From: Macrotis lagotis
Taxonomy: Eukaryota; Chordata; Mammalia; Peramelemorphia; Peramelidae
Direction: 5' to 3'
NCBI RefSeq assembly: GCF_037893015.1
Contig: NC_133660.1
Span: 288,025,078 to 288,089,077 of the forward strand
DNA length: 64,000 bases
The stretch's first letter is position 1. Every line of letters begins with the position of its first letter. The notes under the pieces are model-generated. The model did not search any database. It was not told the DNA's origin and saw only the letters and a program-made list of their open reading frames with translations. The position numbers and the translations under genes are program-made. Below, in pieces: positions 22,997 through 35,330 of the stretch.

Positions 22997-23764
22997 TTCT
23001 TTTTTTATATTCTAAGACTTGTTTTTTGCATTGCTTCTCAATTGTGTTTTTAAAGGAATAGGAAACCTCAAGGGAGATATGATAGGAGAGTGCTTAGAAA
23101 CCAGAAATTAGAGCCAGGGCCTATCTCTGGAAGAGAAAGAGGCACATCCTTCCTTACTTCAAAATAAGGAAGGGCAGGGATCTACATTCAACATTTACAT
23201 TGCTCCTCTTGGCCCTCCCTCTTCCCTTGCCATTTAGAATCTGTCTGCCCTCTTCACGTACATGGACTTTGGAAGATGGATCCCAATTGGTCCAGGAATG
23301 ACTGTTTCTCCAAAGGCTGATGCTTACAGCCTCCTCCTGATCTTGGCCCTGAGAATCTGGCACAGCAATGACCGAGTTGGATTAGACCTAGTTTCCACTG
23401 AACAATTCTATCTTGAGAGAGAATTCTGCTATTATATCTTAGCTCGGTTCCTCAGAGGTCCCAAAAGTTTTTCGTGCAATAGGGGCAATAGCAAGGCCAG
23501 GAGGAAAGAGACAAAAGGTGAAGAAGAAGCTGGCAGGGAAATGGAAGGAGGCCAGGTAAAGTAGAGAAGGAGAAGGGAGAAGAGAAAGAACTGAAGCAGA
23601 TCCTTGGAAGTGACAGGGGGGAGGAACAACTCACCTGGGCTCAGGTGATGCTGTGTTGGGTGGGGGCTCAGGATAAAAAGCTCACAAGTGAAAGAGTCTC
23701 CAAACTCAAGGAACTTCCATTCCACCAGTGAGTATATTATATAAAAGAGCTACAAAGGACAAAG

Positions 23765-23945
23765 TAATTGAGAGACAGAGACAGAGACAGAGAGACAGTG
23801 AGAGAGACAGAGAAGCATTGAGAAAGGAAAGAAGGAGAGAGGGGGAGAGGGAGACTGGGAGAAATAGGAGGAGTCAGCAAGAGGGATGGAGAGAGAGATA
23901 GACATGGAGGAAGGGAGAAAGGGGTAAAGACAGACAGAGACAAGC
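23765..23945. repeat. GACAGA-rich tract, block A copy
   Basis: Degenerate GACAGA/GAGAGA units. The block C counterpart (57555-57865) is longer and purer; the block B counterpart (36985-37060) is short. Confidence 0.85.
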
Positions 23946-24011
23946 AGAATTAGCAAATGGGGAAATCAGGAAAAGTTTCCTTTAGGAAACCCCCTTTGAG
24001 TTGAACCTTGT

Positions 24012-24189
24012 CCAAAGCTGTGGATTCTTTTTTTTTTTTTTTGCTAGGCAATGGGGTTAAGTGACTTTGCCTAAGGTTACACAACTAGGTAATTAAGTGT
24101 CTGAGGTCGGATTTGAACTTAGGTACTCCTGACTCCAGGCTGGTGCTCTATCCACTGTGCCAACTAGCCGCCCCCAAAGCTGTGGGTTC
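24012..24189 (-). mobile_element. WSINE1-type SINE, antisense, in block A only
   Basis: Flanked by CCAAAGCTGTGGATTC and CCAAAGCTGTGGGTTC. Blocks B (37120) and C (57910) have the empty site, so it inserted after the duplications. Confidence 0.93.
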
Positions 24190-24639
24190 GAAGATGTGGT
24201 AGTATGGGGGGGAACTGTATGCTGGGTACATATAACATCAAGGTGGGGTGGAATGTTGATTTTTTTGGGAGTTATCAACTGTCCTCAGACTCCATGAAGG
24301 AGATTAGGAGAAATCTGTCTGAAAAGATCATTGAGGTCCCCACTCCTGGGTCACTGCCTCTGGCCCCAATTTGTCCCTGGCCTTAGATAGATAAGACCCT
24401 GTGGTCCTGATGGAGATCAGACCAAACAGCAATTTCACTCAGCCTCTTCTAGGAACGATCCTCCAGAGAGATAATGCAAGCACTGAAGGACCTATAGCTG
24501 CCTAGTGTCAGTCAGTCAGTGTTTATTGGGTGGCTATGGTGTCTCTGGCAAGGACTGGGGATACAAAGAAAGACCAAGAACAGTCCAGCTCTCAGGGAGC
24601 TCCTAGGTCAGTGGGGGACAATCAAAGCAGCAGATGGCT

Positions 24640-25536
24640 TGTCTTCTTGAATTCAGGCCACAGTTCAGATTGAACATGGATCTTGGAGTTTGTGTTTCCA
24701 ATACAGAAAGGGAGAACATGTTACTTAATAAGAGTGAATGTTGAAAGTTAGATGTACTAAGGCCATGATGATTTCAGACATCTTCTATGGAAGATATTTA
24801 AAAGAAAGGATTTGCATTTTGTAAGGCAAAGATGATCTATTTCTCAATGGAAATTTTCTTCCTGCATTTCCATCTTCCTCTCCAGATCATCTTTTCTTCA
24901 ATGAACCTGCACAAATTCTCCCTGGGGCACAAATCAAGCTCCTTGATTTTTTTATATAATTATAGTATATTTGCTGGTGTATTTCTCTTTTTTCAAAAAT
25001 ACTAGTATATTTCTAAACAATTCCATTTTTGAACAGATAATATTAAAACGATTTCTTGACCACATAAAAAGAAATATTTCTTTGATTCCCTCTTTCCAAA
25101 GTCCTACTTTTTGTATTTTCATAAAGTAATCTGAGTCTTTCAGGTAATCATGTCTTTACAGAGCACTAATTAAAGCACTAATTACAGTACTAATTAAACA
25201 GTTTATTTTGACTAAATCTGACTAAGAATCACAGGATTGGATTGATGATTTGATTTTGGGACTGACATTTGGAGATTCTTTTGGGGACCACTGTGAAGGA
25301 TGAAGTGGGATTTATTGAATCACATAGACAAAAACACATAGATACAAATATTTGACATCAGTAGAAGATATAAACACAACATACAAATTAAGAATCTCTA
25401 AAAGTCATTTCGGAGACACAAATGCAGCCTATATTATTTATGTATTTGTAGGATTCCAGATACTGGGTGATCTTTCATGCAATAGGTTTCTTTGGGGGAA
25501 AAATTTTCACTATTCTCCACCCTATTGTTATGCTTT
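24640..25536. other. Intergenic, nothing recognised
   Basis: AT-rich sequence; short direct repeats CACTAATTA near 25165-25195. No gene or repeat family supported. Confidence 0.4.
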
Positions 25537-25537
25537 A

Positions 25538-25719
25538 AATTTAATCACTTGATGAGCAGCTAGGTGGCATAGTGAATAGAGCACCGGCCCTGGAGTCAGG
25601 AGTACCTGAGTTCAAATCCAGCCTCAGACACTTAATAATTACCTGTGTGGCCTTGGGCAAGTCACTTAACCCCATTTGCCTTGCAAAAAAAAACTAAAAA
25701 AAAAATTTAATCACTTGAT
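25538..25719 (+). mobile_element. WSINE1-type SINE
   Basis: Target duplication around AAATTTAATCACTTGAT at 25537-25553 and 25703-25719; small deletion in ATTACCTAGCTGTG. Confidence 0.93.
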
Positions 25720-25796
25720 CTTAGATATTTCAAGGTTCTCTTTTTTTATGAACTATTCAGATCATTATGTAAGTTAACTGAAAATTATTTGAAAGA

Positions 25797-25968
25797 AGCA
25801 CTGAGGGGCAGCTAGGTGGTGCAGTGGATAGAACACCGGCCCTGGAGTCAGGAGTACCTGAGTTCAAATCCGACCTCAGACACTTAATAATGACCTAGCT
25901 GTGTGGCCTTGGGCAAGCCACTTAACCCCGTTTGCCTTGCAAAAACCTAAAAAAAAAAAAAGTACTGC
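25797..25968 (+). mobile_element. WSINE1-type SINE
   Basis: Complete copy about 80 bases after the previous one. Imperfect flanks AAGCACTGA / AAGTACTGC. Confidence 0.92.
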
Positions 25969-26815
25969 TGAATATAAGGAAATCAGAATACTTTCTTACC
26001 CAAAATTAAAAAAAGAAAAGTAGAAGTGACATCTTGTCACAGTCATTTCCAGTGTTTTTAGGGAATGTCCTGGTATTAATAGAGAAACAACAGTATCCAG
26101 GACTTTAAAAAGGCAATGTGATAAAGGTCTTACCTGGCCAATCTGCTGGCCAATCTATGTCTTCTTCATTAATTATGAATCCCTGACCTGAGGGATCACT
26201 TCACCTTCTTCCACCAGTGCCTCCATCTGATAGGGAGGAATTTAAAATTCAGGATATCTTATGCCTCAGTAGTTGTCCTGGCTTCCCTGGAGCCTCATCA
26301 CTGGTACCATTGGCAGGACTGATGCAATTCAAGAAATGATAGAGCTGAAGGCAAGAAGCAGAATTTGTTAATTCTTGGGGAAGGAAGGATTCATGCCCAT
26401 GTCCCTGCCTTGACTCTCAACATTAAATAGACTCTGAATGTGCAGCTTCCAAAGTTGTCATTCTCTCTTTTTCATTTTTTTTCCTTCTGGAGCTCAACTT
26501 AGAGCTCTGTATTCTTCTCCATTTCCATGGAAGAACATGAACAAAAGAAGAATAATAACACCAGGCAACAATTATGTGCTAAAAAATTTTGACCTTAGCT
26601 CAAAAGTCATTTCATGTTTTTTCACTCAAAGAGTAATTTCTTCTAAATATCTGATATCTCTGATGTCTTACATTCAGAATCCTTATCTAAAGTCTGTGGT
26701 CTCAGGTCTCCCCACTGAATTGTGAAATGTTCAAAAACTGAGACTTTCTTAGTCTTTTTTTTGCAATCCTAGAACTTAACACATTTCCTAGCATGTAGTA
26801 TCATCCTTAAGAAAT
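25960..26815. other. Intergenic, no gene; source of a duplicated 113-base piece
   Basis: 26139-26251 recurs at 28346-28452 inside an L1. Otherwise no recognised feature. Confidence 0.5.
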
Positions 26816-26819
26816 GTGT

Positions 26820-27625
26820 AATAACCTGATTTAGACATTAAGGGTGATGCCATAAGCCAATTACAAAAGCAAAGAATCATTTATCCGATGATTTATGGAG
26901 CAAAGGAGAATTTATGACCAAAGTAGAGATAGAGAAAATTATAAAAAAAACAGTATGAATAATTTCAGTGAAAACAAATTGAAAAATTTTCATGTGAACA
27001 AAACCAATGCAATCAGGATTAGAAGGAAAATAGAAAACTCCTAAACAATTTTTGCAGTGTTTCTGATAATGATTTCATTGCTAAAATACCTGAGTACTGA
27101 TTCAAATGTATAAGAATATGCTAAATGGTCAATTGCTAAATGGTCAAAAAGTATAAAACAGGCAGTTTTCAGATGAAGAAATTAAAGCTATCAATGATCA
27201 TTTTTAAAAATGTTCTATTTCACTGTTCATTAGAGAAATGCAAATTAAAACAACTTTGATGTACTAACTCAAAACTATCAGATTAACTAATATGATAGAA
27301 AAGGAAAATAATAAATCTTAGAGGGGATGTGGGAAAATTGGGTTGCTAATGCACTGTTAGCGAAGTTGTGGATTGATCCAACTTTTCTGGAGAGCAATTT
27401 GAAACTACACACAAAGGGCAATAACACTGTGTATCCCCTTTAATTAAGCATCACTCTTCTATGTCTGTATCACAAAGAGATCAGCAAAAAAGGGGGAAAA
27501 GACTTATATCTACAAATAGATTCATAGAAGTTCTTTTTGGGAATTATGAGAATGAAGAATTGGAAATCATGAGGATGTCCATCAATTGGGGAATGGCTGA
27601 GCTAATTTGGCATATGAACATATGA
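26820..27625 (+). mobile_element. L1 ORF2 3' fragment
   Basis: L1 landmarks: GATTTAGACATTAAGGGTGA, ATTAGAGAAATGCAAATTAAAA, CATCAATTGGGGAATGGCTG. Many stops. Confidence 0.8.
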
Positions 27626-27765
27626 ACATGTATTTCTCTAATCAATGATGATTTGGAGAATTTGTATATGACTTTAGCTAACTTTAATTCTTCATCTGGA
27701 AATTTCCTGTTCCTTGACTATTTCTCCCATTGAGGAATGTCCTTCATTCTTGAACATGACATCGA
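27626..27765 (-). mobile_element. Antisense L1 fragment between two sense L1 fragments
   Basis: ATTTCTCTAATCAATGATGA is the reverse of the L1 TTAGAGAAAT landmark found at 27230. It runs on to CATTGAGGAATGTC, then a poly-G run. Confidence 0.7.
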
Positions 27766-27789
27766 GGGGGGGGGGTGATACCTTGCTAT

Positions 27790-28870
27790 AGACATATAAA
27801 ATTGTACTAACTCATTAATGATTGAAGAAATTCAAATTAAAATAATCTTACTATATAAAATAATTTTACCAATATGAAATATAGATATACTTTTATTTAT
27901 ACCTATTACATTGGCTAATTGGACAGAAAAGTTAAAGTGACCATTGTTGGAGGGGATGTAGGGAAAATGAGACCTGAATGCACTGTTAGTGGATTCTATT
28001 AAATGATTCAGCCATCCTCAAGAGCAATTTGAAACTATGCCCTAAAGGCTATAAAATGATGCACACCCTTTTGACTTAGCAATGCCACTTCTAAGTCTGT
28101 ATCCCAAAAGAGATGGAAAAAAAAAAGAAAAGACCTATATGTACAAGAATATTTGTGGCAGTTCTTTTCTGGTTGCAAGTATTTTGAAACTGAGAGGATG
28201 CTCTTCAATTAGGGGATGGATGAACAAATCATGGTGTGTGATTATGATGCAATAATACTCTCCTATAAAATGATGAATAGGATGCACTCAGAAAAAGTTG
28301 GAAAACTTACATGAGCTACAAAGTGAAATGTATTGGGATAGGGAAATCTGCTGATCAATCTATGTCTTCTTTATTAATTATGAATCTCTGACTATGAGGG
28401 ATCACTTCACCCTCTTCCACCAGTGCCTCCACCTGATAGGGGGAATTTAAAATAGAAATATTGCAGGATTATCAGCTATGATAACTTTTCTCAACAATAC
28501 AATAAACCAGGACAATTCTAAAGGGCTGATTTTTGATGAAGAATACTATTCATCCCCAGAGGAAAAAAATGATAGTTTTCAGAATAGAAACTGAAACATA
28601 ATTTCTAAGCTTTATTTTCCTTAAAGTTTCTTTTTTTTGAGTGGGTTGGTGTTTGCTTTCACAACATGACTATTTGAGAAATGTTTTGCATGACTACATT
28701 TATTGCCTATATCAAATTCCTTGCTTTCTCAAAGAAGGATGATAGGGAGGGAGGAAGGGAGAGAATTTAGAATTCAAAGTTTTAAAAATGAAAGTTTAAA
28801 AATTGTTTTTTACATGTTACCTGGGGAAAAATGAAATACTAAATAAATAAATTTTCTAAAAATGAGTTGC
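27790..28870 (+). mobile_element. L1 ORF2 3' end and 3' UTR with a 107-base non-L1 insert
   Basis: Continues through the L1 3' UTR (TTTCACAACATGACTATTTG, TACATGTTACCTGGGG) to an A-rich end at about 28865. The L1 sequence is interrupted at 28346-28452 by a copy of 26139-26251. Confidence 0.8.
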
Positions 28871-30830
28871 ATTTAATTCCAGTCTCTAAACCTTCAAACC
28901 TCCAGTTTCATTACTCAGAAGAGGAATCATTTGCATAAATGATCATCTCAAATACAGTTAACATTGCAATGATAGTCGATGAAAAGATTTTTGGTGCCAC
29001 AATCATTTTCATTTTTCAATTCCTAATGCATGGTCTGCATATGGTCTTCAGATTGTTCATATGAGGGAAATTGCTCTACAGTTTTTATATAAAAGGATTG
29101 AAAACGCTATGAAATGAATGTAATTTTTAACTGACCTGATATACCTGGAATTTGTAGACATTGTAAACTTTATATTCTTTTGTGCATTATTGTTATTCTT
29201 ATAATGATAGATTCTAATATGAAGTCACTTAGATGAAGATCTCCTAAAACCAATCAGAGCTTAAAGGCAAAGCTACACATTTTCTCCTTTTTCAATCATT
29301 ATTATCTGTCAGGTAGATGAGACTTGAAGATTAGGATTGGATATTACTTTGAACTGACTGGAGTATAGGGAATTCATTCTCCTTTTTAGTGTCTAAGACA
29401 AATAATGTTAGATCTTTCCCCTAGTTTGTGGTAGAAAAATTCAAAATCTTTCCCTACCCCAAATTCACTGAAGACTAGAAGTCACAAGTGGTCTCAAGAA
29501 CCTTATCATATATAGGTTATTATAATAAGGAATGTTTTGTGGACACCAATTTGGCACCAATAACCAATTCCTAACCAAGTCAATTCTTAGGAAATATAGT
29601 TTTGAATGAATTTCTTCCCAGATGTGTCTTTTTCATTTTGTCCTGGATGAGTATAGTTTCTACAGCTCTGTCTGTTGTATAGCACATTTAAAACCTTGTT
29701 ATCAGTTTTCTGACTAACAGTTTTCTAGATAAACTTTAACCAGAGCGATGAGGCTAAATGAATCACAGCTCTCTGAACAAACCATTCAGTCAGAAATATG
29801 AATGACTTCAACTGGAAAACAAAACAAAAAACAATAATTTATATTTCTTTTGCAGCCATCCAGGTAGGAGAATATTGGAACTATACCTCGCCAATTTTTT
29901 TTCCTCTCTCTTCAGAAACAAGAAGTCCCCTATCGTTACGTCTCCTTTTCATATATGGGACTATATATGGGAAAAAGATTCTTCACCATCTGGTACTGAA
30001 AAAGAGATATTATAGGATGCAAAACCAGGATCACACCTTATCTACAGAACAAGAGCCCAAGTTTACTCAAGCCCATGGCCAGTATCCCAAATCTCTAAAG
30101 AATCAAGGACAAGGGCAGTTTAAGGCTATTAGAAAGTCTTTGTTCATTCATCTCTAGGAATATTCTCATTTGCTAAAGATTTTTCTTTCCTAATAGATGC
30201 TCAAGCTTTGAACAATCTCTCTCATGTGTGACACAGAAGGAACAAGATGAAGCAGGCTTCCATTTGGGATGAGCCATAGTTAGAAAGGGTACATTTATGG
30301 GTTGTTTTATACCCTCTATTATTCTCCTTGTTCCTTGGGGATGGATCAGCAAAGACAATGTATCTTCATGTCTCTTGGGTGCAAGTCAAAAAATATTTTG
30401 CTCAGAATCTGAGAGTGAGGGTCTCTATGAACACACCTGACCAGTAATTCTGCACCTGCTGCCTTCACCTTGCAAACTTCAAACACTCAAATGACAAGTG
30501 TTTGTGAATCTTCTTCACTTCCTCCAGCCCCTGGTGTCTTCATAGCTTCCATGTGTTCTGACATACTCACTAGTCTCTGATGCTTCTCAAGCTCAGTTTC
30601 CCAGAACTTCCAGCGCACTACTTCCATTCTCACAAAGCCACATCTCTGCAGTGGCCCCAGATAAGCAGATGCTTCATCAGTCAGAGAACAGTGTGACATG
30701 ACAAGGACAGAAGGTAAGAACGGGAGTGACAAAACCTCGATCCACAGGTTTGCAGACTGAGATGAATTTCATATTTTCCTAGTCCTGATAACATTGACCA
30801 AATTGTTTTTCCAATTGGATGTACCCACTG

Positions 30831-30868
30831 ATGAATGAATGAATGAATGAATGAATGAATGAATGAAT
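30831..30868. repeat. (TGAA)n microsatellite
   Basis: Nine or so units. The block C counterpart at 51941-51968 is (AAAT)n at the same place. Confidence 0.92.
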
Positions 30869-31447
30869 AGAAATGTTTAGGTTGATAAATCACTTTTTTC
30901 ACCAGTCTCCTTGTTATTTCCCCACTGGAAACCATGGGTTCAGTAGGATAATCCTTACACAGGCAATTGAGAAGTATTGTAGGAGAAGGCGGTATGTCAT
31001 ACCCCAACTTCCATATTTAAATGATGTTTACTCAGAATGTCACTTAGGCTAAAATCAAAGTTAATTCTCTTATATTCAATAAAAAAAATCATTAAGTCCT
31101 GATACTGTCCCAAGTATTAAAGACTAGAATCACTCCACTAATGAATGATCTCTTCACAGTTTGCTTCTCTCAATAGGTTTTGATCTCAAACCAGATATTC
31201 CTGTCTATTTGGGGAACTCTAATCAGTCTTCCTTTCAGTTTCTTAATGGTGTATCACATCTTGTCCTACTGTTCTTACCTGATTTCTTCTACCATCAGAA
31301 AAGTAGCCAAGGACTGCTCTGGGATTTCATCAGTTATCACTATTTTTACCACCTGATCCAACATCTTATAATTTATCAGTGCATTTAATGAATGATTATA
31401 ATTTTTTTCTTCATTAGTCTTTATTTGTAACATGCTCAGTCTGGTAG

Positions 31448-33060
31448 CAGATTTTATTTATTTTTATTATTATATTATATTATTTATTTTTCCAATTACA
31501 TGCAAAGATAGTTTTCAACAATAATTTTCTTATAAGGTTTTGAGTTCCACATTTTCTCCCTCCCATCCATCACTTTTCCCTCCCCTGACAGAAAACAATT
31601 TAATAATAGAGACTATACATATATAATTGCTTTCCCACATATATCTATTTCAATCACATTGAAAAAATGGAATTAAATCAAAAGGGGAAAAACCATAATA
31701 CATAACACAAATTTTAAAGATGGAAAATAGTAAGCTTTGGTCTGCATTCAGACTCCAAAACTCCTTCTCAGACTGTGGATGGTATTTTCTTTTTTTAGGT
31801 TTTTGCAAGGCAAACGGTGTTAAGTGGCTTGCCCAACACAGCCCACACAGCTAGGTAATTATTAAGTGTCTGAGACCGGATTTGAACCCAGGTACTCCTG
31901 ACTCCAGGGCCAGTGCTTTATCCACCATGCCACCTAGCTGCCCCTTTATGGATGGTATTTTCACTTACAGGTCTTTTAGAATTGTCTTTGATTTTATTTT
32001 TTGTCTTTGCTTATTGTACTGCTTAGATGAGTAAGTCCATCTTAGTTGATCATTACACAATGTTGCTATTGGTGTATCCTGTGTTCTTCGGGGTCTGACT
32101 CACTTTGCTCAGCATCAGTTCATACAAAACTTTCCAGGCTTTTCAGAAGTCCACCTGTTCATGTTATTTTACAGAACAATATTGTTCCATCACATTCATA
32201 TACCACAATTTGTTTAGTCATTCCCCAAATGAACATTCCCTCAATTTCAAATTCTTTGCTATTTGGAAAGGGAATGCTATAAAAATTTTTGTATGTGATT
32301 TTTTTTTAACATTTTTTTATGATTTCATTAGGATACAGAGCTAGTAACGTTATTGCTAGATCAAAGGGGAGCCACTGTTTTCTTACCCTTTGGGCATAAT
32401 TCCAAACTGATCTCCAGAAAGGTTGGACCTCCAAGGTAACTTTCTGCTTTTCTTTGACCTTTTATTCATTTTGAGTTTTATTTTTGGTATTATCCCAAGG
32501 TTCTTGTGTTGAGAGAGGGGTTGTCTGCAGACCTTCAGAGGCCAGTTCACTGACCTGGGGCCATCTGTGTGGGGAACTCCGGAGGGTGCTAACTGGGTTG
32601 ACCACATTTGGAATGCCAGTGGCTTGCTCTCTGGGTTAGGTCTTCCAGGTTGGAAATGCTGGGAGCTTGTTTTCTGGGCTGGGCCATCCAGTCCAGGTGT
32701 ATAGGCTGGACAGGTCTTGGATACCTGGGTTGGAGTACTCCTAACTTGCCTGTTCTATGCTGACCTTCTGAACCAGAATTGGGGGGCCTGCATTGGAGTT
32801 CTCTCCTGTTAGCTGAGAATTTCCAGTTGGTCCCCACTTCACCTTACTTGTGTGCTGGTTGTCCTTTCCCCTGCCCTGGGTACACTTACTCTCCCCCCAA
32901 AATAGATCTTGCTGGAATATACTCCACTCTGTTCTTTTTGGGTTCTGGCACTCTAAAAATCTATTTCGAGGCTTGATTAATGTGGTTTCTGAGGGAAACC
33001 TGGGAGGGCTCAAGAATGTTTCTGGCTTCTCTTCATCATCTTGGCTCTGTCCTTCCATTT
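31448..33060 (-). mobile_element. Antisense L1 with both ends but the middle missing
   Basis: 31448-32430 is the 3' UTR and end of ORF2 (CCATCACATTCATATACCACA, CTCCAGAAAGGTTGGA). 32430-33060 is the GC-richer 5' UTR, ending in the L1 start signature CATCTTGGCTCTGTCC (reverse of GGACAGAGCCAAGATG). Several kilobases of ORF1/ORF2 are absent. A WSINE lies inside. Block C has about 400 unrelated bases (52578-52970) at this site. Confidence 0.8.
31776..31962 (-). mobile_element. WSINE1-type SINE, antisense, inside L1
   Basis: Perfect 14-base flanks TGGATGGTATTTTC at 31776-31789 and 31949-31962; the SINE is younger than the L1. Confidence 0.95.
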
Positions 33061-33911
33061 AAAAAAAATGAATGACAAAAATATTATTTGAAAATGTAAA
33101 ATCATTCTGAACTGATCATCTTCTCAAGGATGACATCTTTGTTTAATAAAAACAGTGCCAAGGCAGTATAACAATCTGTGAAATTAAAAAAAAGCTACTG
33201 ACTATTAAGAGAAAAAAGGCTTTAGTGTGAGGAGCATGTGTAGAATAGAGGAAATATTGTTGAAAGAACAGCAGCTAGTCCCACAATATTTGGAAAATAG
33301 AACAAATTTTCATCTTTTCCATAAAATCGTGAGTAAATGAGTCAAGCCCATTTCCACCTCACGTGGACGGAGAGAGTTTAAAAAAGTGGATCTCTGGACA
33401 TGGTGAACAGAAGGAATTGAGACCTCACCATGGGGGTATCCTGTGAAACAACTGATGACAGCCCGAGTCTGCATCCCAAAGCAAGGAGAGGCCCCATCTC
33501 ACTTAAACCAGCCCACCCTGTCAATTAATAAGGAATATATACAAATGATAGGTGGGAAGGGGAAATCTGGAATTCTCGGCTGTGGGTTAGCCCACAGAGC
33601 AGTACCATGAGCAGTGGGGTTGGGAGGCAAATGGGACCCCAGGGGAAAGTGAAGCTTCAGGAATTCAGAGAACAGGGATGGCAAAAGGACTGGAAAACCA
33701 CTCAGAAAGAGACCACAAGGCAGCCCCATGCCAGCAGGGGGCCAGTGTGCTGGAAAGGGACTGAAGGACAGCAATAATACCTAAGAAGATTGAAGCTCAG
33801 TCAGATAATCCACTTGCCCACAGACCATGAGCTGTTCAAGATCAGTTATAAGAAACTGTGAAAGGCAATACTTGAACCCAGGTCTTGCCTTGTGGTCTAA
33901 GATCTGTAATT

Positions 33912-34066
33912 GGGACAACCAGGTGGCATAGTGGATAGAACACTGGCCCTGGAGTCAGGAGGACCTGAGTTCAAATCTGACCTCAGATACTTAATAATTG
34001 CCTAGCTGTATGACCTTGGGCAAGTCAGTTAACTCCATTGCCTTAAATAAATAAGATTTAAGGGGG
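33912..34066 (+). mobile_element. WSINE1-type SINE, diverged
   Basis: GGGACAACCAGGTGGCATAG head and GAGTTCAAATCTGACC. The tail is CCTTAAATAAATAAG instead of CTTGCAAAAACC. No clear target duplication. Confidence 0.85.
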
Positions 34067-34139
34067 GAAATGGGCTATAATTATTTGGCACTGCTGCTAC
34101 TCAGCTGAGTTGTGACAAAGGGGATAAACTACTGTGACT

Positions 34140-34400
34140 TTTGTTGTTCAGTCCTTTTTCAGTTGTATCTGACTTTGAGAACCCTTTTGGAGTTTTATTA
34201 GCAAAGATACTATAGCTTGCCATTTATATCTTCAGTTCAATTTTACCAATGAGGAAACTGGAGCAAACGGTACAGGGAATCACCCAGGGTCATACATCTA
34301 GTAAGTCTCTGAAGCCAGCTGTGAACTCCAGATGGTGAGTCTTCCTGACTCCAAGCTCGGGACTCTATCCACTCTGGAACCATCTTGTTGCTCAGGAGGG
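34140..34400. mobile_element. Marsupial MIR/THER-type SINE
   Basis: TTGTTGTTCAGTCCTTTTTC and TCTGACTTTGAGAACCC head, GATGAGGAAACTGGAG-type centre, and GTCTTCCTGACTCCAAGCTC end. Present in B only. Confidence 0.75.
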
Positions 34401-35330
34401 AAAAACAAAGAAAAACCAAAAACTAAAAACACTTAGAGTGCACAGTGACCTGGGCCTAGATAGATGGGTGAGTGGCCTAGAAGGTCTTTTCCTCTTTGTA
34501 CCTATTTTCAAATGTACCTGGACAGTGTGATGGAGGGGCCCACATGCAGCCTTTAGCTTGCAATGTCTTTACAATGGATGGGCATCTCCCTGGCATCTGA
34601 TGCTTGGAATGGTTGTGTCTGGCATCTGAATCTAGATATTACAACTGGTGATGGGGTGAGAAGGGGAGAGAAGAAACAAAAATGTCCTCCTCTTCTGACC
34701 TACACAGTTTCCCAGGTTTTAGTTATTTAAATTTCCCTTAGAAAAGACTAATTTGTTTTCCACACCAGTAGGAATAGTCCTTCTTTGTCTCAACTCATAA
34801 TGGGTTCAAGTTTCACGTGCATATTTGTTCAGGTCATTTAACATTTCATTAACTTCTGGGACTGTATAATCTGCCTTCTGGTAATTCATCCTCAGAACTA
34901 GAGTAAAGGATGGAAATCTTCTGCTATGGAGTCTTTTGTTTGTTCACTAGTATCAACAAAGCCAAAGAAGTCATTTGGGCCCCAGTACCAAAACTGATTC
35001 CTGGGGAGTGGTCAACTTATGGCATATGATCTAAGAGGACCCACTTTTCCAAGTCTATCCCCATTAGGAAAGTGAATAAAATTGTGAATAATCCAAGACC
35101 TTGGCTTAGCTCAGATAGCAAATGAGGGGGAGATAAGGAATCATGGCCAGTCCTCATGGGAGCCTCTGCTTTGCTCCCTGGAAATCCATCATCCTTGGGT
35201 GGAAGAAACTGCTCTCTCTATTAGGATTCCCTGTGACTTCTGGCCCCAAAGACCATTTCCCAAGGGGACCCCCAAGGCAGCTTGTCACAGGGCAGGATCA
35301 GGTCTCAAATCTTCCTTTCCATGTTTGTGG

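Larger units (their letters stand above)
21285..24640 (+). repeat. Segmental duplication block A (end of MS4A6-like gene and 3' flank)
   Basis: Runs from intron 4 through exons 5-6 to the L2/MIR3-like tail near 24500-24640. It is collinear with 34425-37540 (block B), and its far end matches 57870-58330 (block C). Shared anchors include GTGTCTCTG...GGGGATACAAAG and the stretch around AGGAAACCCC at 23985 / 57880. The match to B starts in intron 4, so only the 3' third of the gene is duplicated there. Confidence 0.8.

Noticed and set aside
24093-24278. Short open frames across WSINE copies (also near 38790 and 7793)
   Set aside because: They are translations of SINE sequence.
29798-30157. 119-residue open frame with an acceptor-like TCTTTTGCAG
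   Set aside because: The block C counterpart has indels that break the frame and the residues are not conserved; no known domain.
32589-33062. Open frames on both strands, 65-105 residues
   Set aside because: They fall in the L1 5' UTR and resemble no L1 protein.
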